In this document: positions 33,123-41,691 of the stretch, in pieces | Layout of the letters: every line of letters starts with the position of its first letter | Position numbering within the stretch: the first letter of the stretch is position 1 | Assembly: GCF_018128905.1 (NCBI RefSeq) | Contig: NZ_CP063808.1 | Span: forward strand, 6,324,001-6,388,000 | DNA: 64,000 nucleotides | DNA from: Streptomyces sp. A2-16 | GTDB lineage: Bacteria; Actinomycetota; Actinomycetes; Streptomycetales; Streptomycetaceae | Direction: 5' to 3' | The notes under the pieces: generated by a model | Databases searched by the model: none | What the model was told of the DNA's origin: nothing | The model's input: the letters and a program-made list of their open reading frames with translations, nothing else | Made by a program: the position numbers and the translations under genes

Positions 33123-34205
33123 TCAAGGGGCCTGGAGGTCGACCAGTTCGGCCAACCGGGCGCGATGCGCGCCCGCCGTGCCGTACGCGATCGAGTCAGA
33201 CTTGGCGCGCTTCAGGTACAGGTGCACAGGGTGCTCCCACGTCATGCCGATGCCGGCGTGCAGCTGGAGCGCCTCCTCGGCGGCGTGCACGGCGACGGAC
33301 GCCGCGTACGCCTGCGCCACGGCGACCGCCACGTCGGCGTCCGCGCCGGTCGCGAGCGCGTCGGCGGCATTGCGGGCGGCGGCACGGAGGTTGACGACCT
33401 CCAGCCACAGCTGCGCCAGCCGGTGCTTGAGGGCCTGGAAGCCGCCGACGGGCCGGTTGAACTGCTTGCGCTCCTTGAGGTAGCGCACGGTTTCCGTCAA
33501 CGTCCATTCGGCCAGGCCGAACTGCTCGGAGGCGAGCAGCCCGGCCCCGGCCCGCAGCGCCCGGTGCACGGCGGCCTCGGCGTCACCGAGGAGGCGGCCC
33601 CGCGCCCCGTCGAGGGTGACGGTCGCGAGCGGCCGGGTCAGATCGAAGGAGACCTGCGGGGTGACGGTCGCATCCGTCGCGTCCACCGCGTACAGGCCGC
33701 CGTCGTCCGCGGGCACGAGCAGCACATCGGCCGCCCGGGCGTCCGCGATCGCCGTCAACTCCCCGTGCAGGGCCCCGTCCTCGTGGCGTACGACCTTGTA
33801 GGCGCCGCCCGGAGCGACGTTCAGGGCGACCGCGAGGGCGCCGATCCTGCGTCCGGACGCGAGCTCGGCGAGGAGCTCGTCGGCGTCGCAGGCGAGGAGC
33901 GCCTCGGTGGCGACGACCGCACTGGTGAGGTAGGGCACGGGAGCGACCGCGCGGCCCAACTCCTCCAGGACGACGGCGACTTCGCGATGCGAGGCACCCT
34001 GGCCGCCCCGGTCCTCGGGGACCAGGAGGCCCGCGAGGCCCATGCCGTCCGCGAGGGCCTTCCAGGCCGCGAGGTCGTGCGGGGTGTCCGACTCGGTGCG
34101 GGCGATCACGCCCGGCGCGTCGCAGTGGTCGGCGAGCAGGTCCCGTACGGCGGCCCGGAGCGCCTCTTCCTCCTCCGAGTACAGCAGGTCGGGCTGTGCG
34201 CTCAT
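33123..34205 (-). CDS. Acyl-CoA dehydrogenase, non-catalytic-type subunit
   Basis: Acyl-CoA dehydrogenase fold, 360 residues. The N-terminal helical region includes GMGLAGLLVPEDRGGQG. The C-terminal domain includes LKERKQFNRPVGGFQALKHRLA and ALQLHAGIGMTWEHPVHLYLKRA. At the position where active enzymes carry the catalytic Glu (as in IYEGT), this protein reads SIAYGTAG, so the base is replaced by Ala. It overlaps the upstream dehydrogenase gene by 4 bp (ATGA). Such pairs in actinobacteria, for example in steroid degradation, form alpha2beta2 enzymes in which only one subunit is catalytic. That is the most likely arrangement here. Substrate unknown. Confidence 0.85.
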   Translation of the reverse strand: MSAQPDLLYSEEEEALRAAVRDLLADHCDAPGVIARTESDTPHDLAAWKALADGMGLAGLLVPEDRGGQGASHREVAVVLEELGRAVAPVPYLTSAVVATEALLACDADELLAELASGRRIGALAVALNVAPGGAYKVVRHEDGALHGELTAIADARAADVLLVPADDGGLYAVDATDATVTPQVSFDLTRPLATVTLDGARGRLLGDAEAAVHRALRAGAGLLASEQFGLAEWTLTETVRYLKERKQFNRPVGGFQALKHRLAQLWLEVVNLRAAARNAADALATGADADVAVAVAQAYAASVAVHAAEEALQLHAGIGMTWEHPVHLYLKRAKSDSIAYGTAGAHRARLAELVDLQAP

Positions 34206-35419
34206 CGGGCCAGGTCCTTCCATGCGACGTCCTTGTCGGTGCGCGGTTCGGCCGGCAGGCCCAGGACGCGCTCGGCGACGATGTTCAGCAGGACCTCGCT
34301 GGTCCCGCCCTCGATGCTGTTGCCCTTGGAGCGCAGATAGCGGTAGCCGGCCTCCCGGCCGGTGAAGTCGACGAGCTCCGGGCGGCGCATGGTCCAGTCG
34401 TCGTACAACAGGCCCTCCTCTCCGAGAAGTTCGACTTCCAGACCGCTGATCTCCTGGTTGAGGCGGGCGAAGGCGAGCTTCATGCCGGCGCCCTCGGGTC
34501 CGGGCTGTCCGGCGACGAGCTGCTGCCGCAGGCGCTCGGCGGTCAGGCGGGCGACCTCGGAGTCGACCCAGAGCTTCAGCAGGCGCTGGTGCAGGTCCTG
34601 GGTGCGCAGTTCGGGGCGGTCGCGCCAGGTCTTCGAGACCGGGCCGATCATGCCGCCCTCGCGGGGCAGCCGCATGCCACCGATGGCGACGCGTTCGTTG
34701 TTCAGGGTGGTCTGCGCGACCCGCCAGCCGTCGCCGGTCTCGCCGAGCCGGCGGGAGTCGGGGATGCGGACGTCGGTGAGGAAGACCTCGTTGAACTCGG
34801 CCTCGCCGGTGATCTGGCGCAGCGGGCGGACGTCGACGCCGGGGTCGGTCATGTCGCAGATGAAGTAGGTGATGCCCGCGTGCTTGGGCACGTCCGGGTC
34901 GGTGCGGGCGATGAGGATGGCCCAGCGGGAGTTGTGGGCGCCGGACGTCCACACCTTCTGCCCGTTGACCACCCAGTCTCCCCCACTCTCGGCTTCGCTC
35001 AAGCGGGAGGGGCCCCCATCCTCGCGGACGGCCCGGGTGCCGAGCGCGGCGAGGTCGGAGCCGGCGCCGGGCTCGCTGAACAGCTGGCACCAGATCTCCT
35101 CCCCCACCCACAGGGGCCGCAGATAGCGCTGCTTCTGCTCCTCGGTGCCGTACTTGAGGATCGTCGGCGCGGCCATGCCGAGGCCGATGCCGTTGCGCCG
35201 CGGGTCGTTGTCGGGAGCGCCCGCCGCTTCCAGCTCGGCGTCCACGACGACCTGGAGGGAGCGGGGCGCGCCGAGACCGCCGAGGCCCTCGGGGTAGTGC
35301 ACCCAGGCGAGTCCCGCGTCGAAGCGGGCCTTCAGGAAGTCCAGCCGGTCCGTGGTCGCGGGCGGGTGCGCGGCCAGCAACTCGGCCGTACGGCGCTGGA
35401 GTTCGGCTGCGTCGGTCAT
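34202..35419 (-). CDS. Acyl-CoA dehydrogenase, catalytic subunit
   Basis: Flavin acyl-CoA dehydrogenase, 405 residues. It has CQLFSEPGAGSDLAALGTRAV and VNGQKVWTSGAHNS in the middle beta-domain. The C-terminus SIEGGTSEVLLNIVAERVLGLP retains Glu at the catalytic-base position. Large actinobacterial members of this class act on steroid side chains, branched acids or amino-acid-derived acyl-CoAs. It is translationally coupled by 4-bp overlaps to the quinone oxidoreductase upstream and the non-catalytic dehydrogenase downstream, so all three are one operon. ATG 35419. Confidence 0.9.
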   Translation of the reverse strand: MTDAAELQRRTAELLAAHPPATTDRLDFLKARFDAGLAWVHYPEGLGGLGAPRSLQVVVDAELEAAGAPDNDPRRNGIGLGMAAPTILKYGTEEQKQRYLRPLWVGEEIWCQLFSEPGAGSDLAALGTRAVREDGGPSRLSEAESGGDWVVNGQKVWTSGAHNSRWAILIARTDPDVPKHAGITYFICDMTDPGVDVRPLRQITGEAEFNEVFLTDVRIPDSRRLGETGDGWRVAQTTLNNERVAIGGMRLPREGGMIGPVSKTWRDRPELRTQDLHQRLLKLWVDSEVARLTAERLRQQLVAGQPGPEGAGMKLAFARLNQEISGLEVELLGEEGLLYDDWTMRRPELVDFTGREAGYRYLRSKGNSIEGGTSEVLLNIVAERVLGLPAEPRTDKDVAWKDLAR

Positions 35420-36393
35420 ACGGCGGCTCCCTTGCCGAGGGAGGGGACGACGGCGATCCGGCCGGTGGTCACCCCGTCGCCGAGGCGCTGCACGGCGTCC
35501 GCGGCCCCGGCCAGCGGCACCCGCTCGCTGATCAGCGGCTTGATCGCGCCCCGGGCGGCCAGTTCGGTGAGTTGCTCGTGGCAGTGCTGGACCAGCTTGG
35601 GGTTCTTGGTGTTGTACAGGCCCCAGTGCAGGCCCAGGATGGCGTAGTTCTTCACCAGGGCGTGGTTGAGGCCGGGGCTCGGAATGGTCCCGCCGGCGAA
35701 GCCGACGACCACGATCCGCCCCTCGAAGGCGACGACCTTGGTCGACTGCGTGTAGGCCTCGCCGCCCACGGGGTCGTAGATCACATCCGCGCCCCGGCCC
35801 CCGGTGGCCTCCTTCACGGCGGCGACGACGTCCTCGCTCCGCCGGTCGATCACCGTGTCACAGCCCAGCTCCCGGGCCACGGCGGCCTTCTCGGCGCCGC
35901 CGACGACACCGATGACGGTGGCCCCGGCCGCCTTGCCGAGCTGCACGGCCGCGCTGCCGACCCCTCCTGCGGCAGCGTGGACGAGCAGTGTCTCCCCGGC
36001 CTCCAGGCGGGCCCGCCGGTGCAGACCGAACCAGCCCGTCTGGTAGCCGATGTGCAGCGCGGCGGCCTCGGCGTCGTCCAGCGAGTCCGGCGCGGCCAGC
36101 AGAGCGGCGGCGTCCGCGACGGCGTACTCGGCGAAACCGCCGTACGGCAGCGCGGGGTTGGCGATCACGCGCCGCCCGTCCTCGGTCTCCCCGCAGATCT
36201 CCACGCCCGGCGTGAAGGGCAGCGGCGGGCGGACCTGGTAGTGGCCGCGGCACATCAGCACGTCCGGGAAGTTGATGTTCGCGGCGCGCACCTTCAGCAG
36301 GACCTGGCCGTCGCCGGGTTGGGGCTGCGCCACGTCCTCGAGGCGCATCACCTCGCTCGGCTCGCCGTTCTCGTGCACTTGCCAAGCCTGCAT
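35416..36393 (-). CDS. NADPH:quinone oxidoreductase, zinc-free MDR type
   Basis: Medium-chain reductase, 325 residues, with the NADPH motif LLVHAAAGGVGSAAVQLGKAAGA and the entry helix GYQTGWFGLHRRARLEAGE. It lacks the Cys/His zinc ligands of alcohol dehydrogenases, as quinone reductases and some enoyl reductases do. ATG 36393 has GGAGG upstream. It is first in a three-gene operon with the acyl-CoA dehydrogenases. A role as an enoyl-CoA or quinone reductase in the same acyl degradation pathway is inference. A TetR-type palindrome lies upstream. Confidence 0.88.
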   Translation of the reverse strand: MQAWQVHENGEPSEVMRLEDVAQPQPGDGQVLLKVRAANINFPDVLMCRGHYQVRPPLPFTPGVEICGETEDGRRVIANPALPYGGFAEYAVADAAALLAAPDSLDDAEAAALHIGYQTGWFGLHRRARLEAGETLLVHAAAGGVGSAAVQLGKAAGATVIGVVGGAEKAAVARELGCDTVIDRRSEDVVAAVKEATGGRGADVIYDPVGGEAYTQSTKVVAFEGRIVVVGFAGGTIPSPGLNHALVKNYAILGLHWGLYNTKNPKLVQHCHEQLTELAARGAIKPLISERVPLAGAADAVQRLGDGVTTGRIAVVPSLGKGAAV

Positions 36394-36453
36394 GGGGGGC
36401 CTCCACGGGACTGCGTCGTCATGCCGGGGTCTGACCGGAGTCCTCCGCATACT

Positions 36454-36465
36454 AAGCGGTCGCTT
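36454..36465. promoter_or_regulatory. TetR-type palindrome upstream of acyl-CoA operon
   Basis: AAGCG-GT-CGCTT is a perfect 12-bp palindrome 61 bp upstream of the quinone oxidoreductase start, inside ACTAAGCGGTCGCTTGC. Palindromes of this form often precede TetR-controlled acyl-CoA dehydrogenase operons in actinobacteria. No TetR gene is adjacent, so the regulator is unknown. Confidence 0.5.
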
Positions 36466-36626
36466 GCCGATCAGGGAACAGCCCGCGGGGAAAGTGTCGG
36501 CATGCACACCGAGGGGGCCGTGCAGCGGTTGCACGACCGGGCGAGGCTGAACAGGGTGACAGGGACGAACCGGGCACCCGTCCCCCACGGGACGGGCCCG
36601 GCGATCCCCGGAAAGGACCCGCGCAC

Positions 36627-37100
36627 ATGACGGTCATCAACAGCCCGCTGCCGGACAAGGAACGCGAGATCGTGGGGAGCGCCCTCCAGGCGACCCTGGT
36701 CGATCTGCTCGACCTCTCCCTGGTCGCCAAGCAGGCGCACTGGAACCTGTACGGGCCGCGCTTCCGCTCCATCCACCTCCAGCTCGACGAAGTGGTCACC
36801 ACGGCCCGCGAGTACGCCGACACGGTGGCCGAGCGTGCCGCGGCGCTGGGGATCAGCCCGGACGGGCGGGCCTCGACCGTCGCGGCGACGAGTGGGGTGC
36901 CGGACTTCTCACCCGGTTGGACGAAGGACGTGGACGCCGTCGGCGCCCTGGTGCGGGCCTTCTCCGCCGTCGTGGGGCGGGTGCGGGAACGCATCGAACA
37001 GACCGGGCCGGCCGACGCCGTGACCCAGGATCTGCTGATCGGCCTCACCGCCGACCTGGAGAAGCAGAGCTGGATGTTCCAGGCCGAGCACGGGGGCTGA
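36627..37100 (+). CDS. dps: Dps-family ferritin-like protein
   Basis: DNA-protection / iron-storage protein of the Dps class, 157 residues. The ferroxidase-site sequence KQAHWNLYGPRFRSIHLQLDE carries the His, Asp and Glu that coordinate iron at the dimer interface. The rest is a four-helix bundle ending with KQSWMFQAEHGG. It should form a dodecamer that oxidises Fe(II) with peroxide. ATG 36627 has GGAAAGGA upstream. It is a single gene divergent from the acyl-CoA dehydrogenase operon and convergent with the small peptide gene. Streptomyces have several Dps paralogues; I cannot say which this is. Confidence 0.9.
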   Translation: MTVINSPLPDKEREIVGSALQATLVDLLDLSLVAKQAHWNLYGPRFRSIHLQLDEVVTTAREYADTVAERAAALGISPDGRASTVAATSGVPDFSPGWTKDVDAVGALVRAFSAVVGRVRERIEQTGPADAVTQDLLIGLTADLEKQSWMFQAEHGG

Positions 37101-37114
37101 GACGCCCGCCTTCC

Positions 37115-37309
37115 TCACAGCCCGAGGTCGAGCGCCAGGCACGAGTAGTACTTCCAGTTGCCCTCGGGGTCGTACGAGGCGTTCGCCCCGCCGCCGGGGA
37201 CGGTCTCCACCTCTTCGGTCATGTCCTCGAATCGGATGCGCTCGGGGAGCCTGCCGTAGCGCGCGTGCCGTGTCGCCGTGGCGGTGTCGGTGGTGACGTT
37301 CTCGCTCAT
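37115..37309 (-). CDS. Small protein of unknown function (64 aa)
   Basis: 64-residue protein, not recognised. The N-terminus is Thr/Ala-rich (MSENVTTDTATATRHARYG). The middle is basic then acidic (RLPERIRFEDMTEEVETVP). After a GGG stretch the C-terminal third is aromatic with a single Cys (GNWKYYSCLALDLGL). It has no TM segment or signal peptide. ATG 37309 is preceded by AGTGGAGAACGGCC, which contains GGAGA at fair spacing. It follows the aldehyde dehydrogenase gene on the same strand at 108 bp and may be co-transcribed. A leader-plus-core shape would fit a peptide precursor, but no maturation enzyme is adjacent, so this is only a possibility. Confidence 0.6.
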   Translation of the reverse strand: MSENVTTDTATATRHARYGRLPERIRFEDMTEEVETVPGGGANASYDPEGNWKYYSCLALDLGL

Positions 37310-37417
37310 GGCCGTTCTCCACTTCGTCGACCTGTCCTGCCCGATGCCCTGGACGAGCACAAGAGTGCCCGTACGACGCGTCACCTGTCAAGGTGGTGAC
37401 GCGGCGCCTTGTCCCGG

Positions 37418-38860
37418 TCAGACGGTGATGGTCTGGTACTCGGTGTAGGTGCCGAGCCCGACGGCCCCGTACTCGCGGCCGATGCCGCTGGCCTTGAAGC
37501 CGCCGAACGGCCCGTCGAAGGCGACGGAGGCGCCGTTGACCGTGACGGTGCCGGTGCGGATGCGGCGGGCGACCGCCAGGGCGTGTTCCTCGTCGGCGGA
37601 CCAGACACCGCCGGAGAGGCCGTACTCCGAGTCGTTGGCGATGCGCACGGCATCGTCCTCGTCGTCGTAGGCGATGACGACCAGGACCGGGCCGAAGATC
37701 TCCTCCTGCGCGATGCGCATGGAGTTGTCGACGTCGGCGAAGACGGTGGGCGTGACGTAGTTGCCCTTCTCCAGCCCGTCGGGGATCTGCGGGCCGCCGG
37801 TGACCAGGCGGGCCCCCTCCTCGATGCCCAGCCGGATGTAGTCGCGCACCCGCTCCTGCTGGTCGGGGCGGATCATCGGGCCGATGAAGGTGTCGGGGTC
37901 CCCCGGGTCACCCACCTTCAGCGACTCCACCAGGTCCTTGAGCGCGGCCACGATCTCCTCGTACCGGCCGCGCGGGGCCAGGATGCGGGTCTGGGCGATG
38001 CAGGACTCGCCGTTGTTGAGCAGGGAGCCGAACCTCAGGCCCGCGACGGCCCGGTCGATGTCGGCGTCGGGCAGGATGATCGCGGCGGACTTGCCGCCCA
38101 GCTCCAGACTCACCCGCTTGAGCTGCTCGCCCGCGAGCGAGGCGATGCGGCGGCCGGCCCGGGTGGAGCCCGTGAAGGCGATCTTGTCGACGTCCCGGTG
38201 CGAGACGAGGTACTCGCTGGTCTCGCGGTCGGCGGGCAGGACACTGACCACGCCCTCGGGCAGGCCCACCCGCTCCAGCAGCTCGGCCAGGAAGCCCATG
38301 CTCAGGGAGTTCTCCGGGGAGACCTTCAGGACCACGGAGTTGCCGGCGAGCAGGGCGGGGATGATCTTCGAAGTGGCCGAGGAGAAGGGCGAGTTCCAGG
38401 GGATGACGGCGGCCACGACGCCGATCGCCTCGCGGCGCACCACGCTGCGCACCGGGGACGCCGGGTCGGAGGGGGTGAGCGTCTCCTCCCAGCCGAACTC
38501 CTCCGCCGCCTTCAGGTAGGCATTGGCCTGCCGGGTCAGGCCGGGCTGGCCGGCGCGGGTGAACCAGCCCGCGGAACCGTTCTCCAGGGAGATCAGCCGG
38601 GCGATCCTGTCCGCGTTCTCCTCCCGGAGCGCGTTGAACCGCCGCAGGACCGCGATCCGCTCGGCGGGCGGGGTCAGCCGCCACACCCCGGCGTCGAAGG
38701 AGACACGTGCCGCGGCCACCGCCCGGTCCACGTCGGCAGGGCGTGCCTGCACGGCACGGCCGATCACCGACCGGTCGTGGGGCGAGGGGATGTCGAGCGG
38801 TGCGGGGTCGCTCGGCTCGACCCAGGTGCCGCCGATGAAGAGCCGTTCGTAGTCGATCAC
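37418..38860 (-). CDS. Aldehyde dehydrogenase family protein
   Basis: NAD(P)-dependent aldehyde dehydrogenase, 480 residues. It has the cofactor region VIPWNSPFSSATSK, the catalytic Glu in SLELGGKSAA and the catalytic Cys in NNGESCIAQ, and ends with a family-typical FGGFKASGIGREYG. Substrate cannot be assigned; the sequence groups loosely with broad-specificity and aromatic/geranial-type dehydrogenases. The start is GTG 38860. A perfect 19-bp palindrome 45 bp upstream indicates control by a dimeric repressor not encoded nearby. The small peptide gene lies downstream. Confidence 0.88.
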   Translation of the reverse strand: MIDYERLFIGGTWVEPSDPAPLDIPSPHDRSVIGRAVQARPADVDRAVAAARVSFDAGVWRLTPPAERIAVLRRFNALREENADRIARLISLENGSAGWFTRAGQPGLTRQANAYLKAAEEFGWEETLTPSDPASPVRSVVRREAIGVVAAVIPWNSPFSSATSKIIPALLAGNSVVLKVSPENSLSMGFLAELLERVGLPEGVVSVLPADRETSEYLVSHRDVDKIAFTGSTRAGRRIASLAGEQLKRVSLELGGKSAAIILPDADIDRAVAGLRFGSLLNNGESCIAQTRILAPRGRYEEIVAALKDLVESLKVGDPGDPDTFIGPMIRPDQQERVRDYIRLGIEEGARLVTGGPQIPDGLEKGNYVTPTVFADVDNSMRIAQEEIFGPVLVVIAYDDEDDAVRIANDSEYGLSGGVWSADEEHALAVARRIRTGTVTVNGASVAFDGPFGGFKASGIGREYGAVGLGTYTEYQTITV

Positions 38861-38905
38861 GTGATCCCTCTCCCTCGAGGAAGTGCGGGCGCATCGGTGC
38901 CCACC

Positions 38906-38924
38906 ATTGAAGTGTCACTTCAAT
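38906..38924. promoter_or_regulatory. Perfect 19-bp palindrome upstream of aldehyde dehydrogenase
   Basis: ATTGAAGTG-T-CACTTCAAT is fully symmetrical around one base. It is AT-richer than its surroundings and lies in the promoter region of the aldehyde dehydrogenase. Similar sequence (TAGCACTTACC) follows on the right. It is a strong candidate operator for a TetR-, MarR- or GntR-type protein. Confidence 0.75.
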
Positions 38925-39044
38925 GTAGCACTTACCTCGATTAGCTCCACACTTTCGAGCATGCCAATGTCACCGGCCTGACCGGTGACGTAAGGGGCAT
39001 GGGGAATCACGCCAAGAGGCGAGGGGTCTGCGCGTGGGCCTCGC

Positions 39045-39884
39045 TCAGCGCTCCGGCCGTCGGTGCGGATGGGCCGGGTACACACCCAGGACACGCACCT
39101 CGGTGGAGAAGAACCGCAGTTCGTTCAGGGCCAGGGCGACATGCTGTTCGTCGGGGTGGCCCTCGATCTCGACGTAGAAGCGGCTGGCGTTCAGCCCCGC
39201 GCCGATCTGGTAGCTCTCGATCTTGGTGAGGTTCACCCCGCTGGTGGCGAAGCCGCCGAGGGCCTTGAAGAGGGCGCTGGGGATGTTGCGCACCGAGAAG
39301 AACAGGCTCGTCATCGTCGGTGTCCCGGTGTCCGGGGCCACGGCGGCCTCCCGGGACAGGACGACGAACCGCGTGGTGTTGTCGGGGTCGTCCTCGACCC
39401 CGGGGCGCAGTACGTCGAGGCCGTAGAGCGCGGCCGCGGCGGGCGGGGCGAGCGCCGCGTGCCGGGGATCGGCCAGCTCGGCCACCTCGCGCGCCGCTCC
39501 GGCCGTGTCGTCGGTGACGAGGGTGCGCCAGCCGCCCTCCCGCAGGACCTTGCGGCACTGCCCGAGTGCGTGCACATGGCTGCGTACGCACTCCACCTGT
39601 TCCGGCGTCGCCCCGGGCACGCCCATCAGGTCGAAGCGGATGGCGAGGAAGTGCTCGGCGACGATGAACAGCCCCGACTCGGGCAGCAGATGGTGGACGT
39701 CCGCCACCCGTCCGGCGGCGGAGTTGTCCACGGGGATCACGGCGACGTCGGCCGTGCCGAGCGTCACCGCGTCCAGGGCCTGCTCGAAACTCGTGCAGGG
39801 CTGCTCGGCGCAGCCCGGGTACAGGGTGTGCACGGCGGTCGCCGAGTTGGATCCTGGTTCACCTTGGTACGCGACGGTCGTCAC
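39045..39884 (-). CDS. pheA: Prephenate dehydratase
   Basis: Converts prephenate to phenylpyruvate in phenylalanine synthesis; cytoplasmic, 279 residues. The catalytic domain (1-~180) begins VAYQGEPGSNSATAVHTLYPG and includes the catalytic Thr region NTTRFVVLSR. The C-terminal ACT domain (~195-275) has SLFFSVRNIPSALFKALGGFA and the phenylalanine-binding ESYQIGAGLNASRFYVEIEG. Hence it is feedback-inhibited by Phe. The start is probably GTG 39884; TTG 39914 is the in-frame alternative. It is monofunctional, without a chorismate mutase domain. It is a single gene between the aldehyde dehydrogenase promoter and the mannosyltransferase. Confidence 0.93.
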   Translation of the reverse strand: MTTVAYQGEPGSNSATAVHTLYPGCAEQPCTSFEQALDAVTLGTADVAVIPVDNSAAGRVADVHHLLPESGLFIVAEHFLAIRFDLMGVPGATPEQVECVRSHVHALGQCRKVLREGGWRTLVTDDTAGAAREVAELADPRHAALAPPAAAALYGLDVLRPGVEDDPDNTTRFVVLSREAAVAPDTGTPTMTSLFFSVRNIPSALFKALGGFATSGVNLTKIESYQIGAGLNASRFYVEIEGHPDEQHVALALNELRFFSTEVRVLGVYPAHPHRRPER

Positions 39885-39944
39885 TGGGGCGGTTCCCTGT
39901 CGTCGAGCGGGCAAGCTCCGTAACGTACCAGGGAGGCCGCGCCC

Positions 39945-41609
39945 TCAGATCCAGGTGTCCAGCCACATCCTGGAGTGCCAGTCGGCGTACGGGATCGTCT
40001 CGCCCGTGTACAGCGGGAAGAAGTAGATGAAGTTCCAGGCGATGAGCAGGACGAGGGCGCCGGCCGCGACCGCGCCTCGGGTGCGCCGCCGGCGATCCGC
40101 TCCCGGTGGACCGAGTACCGCGCCCAGCATCATCGTCACGGCCAGGCACAGGTACGGCACGAAGACGACCGCGTAGAAGGAGAAGATCGTGCGGTCCTGG
40201 TACAGGAACCAGGGCAGGTAGCCGGCGCCCACCGCGCACAGGACGGCACCGGCCCGCCAGTCGCGGCGCAGCGCCCAGCGGAAGAGCAGGTAGAGCAGGG
40301 CGGCGCAGGCCGACCACCACAGCAGCGGGGTACCGAGGGCGAGGACCGTCTGGGAGCAGTCGACGGCCGTGCGGCAGCCGTCCTGCCCCGGTTTCGGCGA
40401 CTCGTAGTGGAACAGCACGGGGCGGCCCTGGACCAGCCAGCTCCAGGGGTTGGACTGGTACTTGTGCGGGGAGTGCAGCCCGACGTTGAACTCGTACACC
40501 CCGTGCTCGTAGTGCCACAGGCTGCGCAGCGGGGCGGGGATCCACGACCAGGTGCCGCCGCGGCCGTCGGCCCAGTGCCGGTCGTAGCCGTCGTCGGAGC
40601 GGAACCAGCCGGTCCAGGTGATCAGATAGGTCGTCAGCGCGACTGGTACGAGGGACAGGACCGACGGGCCGACGTCCTTGCGCAGCGCCGCCCGGTAGGG
40701 GTCACCGGCCCCGGCCACGCGGCGGGAGCCGACGTCCCACAGCACGGTCATCAGCACGAAGAAGACCAGCACGTACAGGCCGTTCCACTTGGTGGAGGCG
40801 GCCAGTCCCAGCAGCACGCCGGCCGCGAGCCGCCAGGGACGCAGTCCTGTTCCCACGTGGTCACCGGTGTGCTCGTCCGGGCGCGCGCGGCCGTCCTCGC
40901 CGACCGGGAGGGCGGCCGCGAGCCGGGCCCGTGCGCGGTCCCGGTCGACCAGCAGGCAGCCGAACGCCGCCAGGACGAAGAACATGACGACGAGGTCCAG
41001 CAGGGCGGTACGGCTCATCACCACGTGCAGACCGTCCACCGCGAGCAGCGCGCCGGCCAGGCAGCCCAGCGCCGTCGAACGGAACAGCCGGCGTCCGATG
41101 CGGCACAGCACGAGCACCGACAGGGTGCCGAGGGCCGCCGTCATGAAGCGCCAGCCGAACGGGGTGAGGCCGAACATCCACTCGCCGAGGGCGATCACCC
41201 ACTTGCCCATCGGTGGGTGGGCGACGAACGCCCCCGTGTCGGAGAGCGAGACGACCTGGGGGTGGGCGAGGATCTGCGGGTCGGCGATCTTGCGGTCCGG
41301 CCAGCTGCCCTCGTAGCCGAGCCGCAGCAGGGACCAGGCGTCCTTGGCGTAGTAGGTCTCGTCGAAGACCACGGCCCGGGGCCGGCCGAGGTGCCAGAAG
41401 CGGATCGCCCCGGCCAGGACGGCGACGAGCACCGGCCCCAGCCAGTCCCACACCGACCGCTTGGGCCAGGGCGGAACAAGACGCTCGCGGAGGTCGGTCC
41501 CCGGACGGACCACATATCCGAATCGGCGCAGCCGCTCCTGCCAGTCCCGGGGCGCTGTCGTCGCGGTCTCGGCGACGACGGGGGGACAGGTCGTCTCACT
41601 GCTCGTCAC
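39945..41609 (-). CDS. pmt: Protein O-mannosyltransferase
   Basis: Integral membrane glycosyltransferase of the GT39/PMT family, 554 residues. It transfers mannose from polyprenyl-phosphate-mannose to exported proteins. The first extracytoplasmic loop carries the catalytic acidic pair in VFDETYYAKDAWSLL. It has about ten hydrophobic segments, a large second loop (~330-420, including HYEHGVYEFNVGLHSPHKYQSNPWSW) and a C-terminal DWHSRMWLDTWI. The start is GTG 41609. It is a single gene. Streptomyces Pmt is needed for glycoprotein formation and phage reception; that is family knowledge, not seen here. Confidence 0.93.
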   Translation of the reverse strand: MTSSETTCPPVVAETATTAPRDWQERLRRFGYVVRPGTDLRERLVPPWPKRSVWDWLGPVLVAVLAGAIRFWHLGRPRAVVFDETYYAKDAWSLLRLGYEGSWPDRKIADPQILAHPQVVSLSDTGAFVAHPPMGKWVIALGEWMFGLTPFGWRFMTAALGTLSVLVLCRIGRRLFRSTALGCLAGALLAVDGLHVVMSRTALLDLVVMFFVLAAFGCLLVDRDRARARLAAALPVGEDGRARPDEHTGDHVGTGLRPWRLAAGVLLGLAASTKWNGLYVLVFFVLMTVLWDVGSRRVAGAGDPYRAALRKDVGPSVLSLVPVALTTYLITWTGWFRSDDGYDRHWADGRGGTWSWIPAPLRSLWHYEHGVYEFNVGLHSPHKYQSNPWSWLVQGRPVLFHYESPKPGQDGCRTAVDCSQTVLALGTPLLWWSACAALLYLLFRWALRRDWRAGAVLCAVGAGYLPWFLYQDRTIFSFYAVVFVPYLCLAVTMMLGAVLGPPGADRRRRTRGAVAAGALVLLIAWNFIYFFPLYTGETIPYADWHSRMWLDTWI

Positions 41610-41691
41610 CGGGCGACCTGCCGTGCCTCGACCTGCACCCGGGGCGGTATTTCGTCCATCCGGTGAACCTACCTGTCGGCGACGGACTTCC

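Noticed and set aside
37115..37309. Small peptide as a mycofactocin or known RiPP precursor
   Set aside because: The C-terminus lacks the mycofactocin end and no maturation enzyme is adjacent; kept as unknown.
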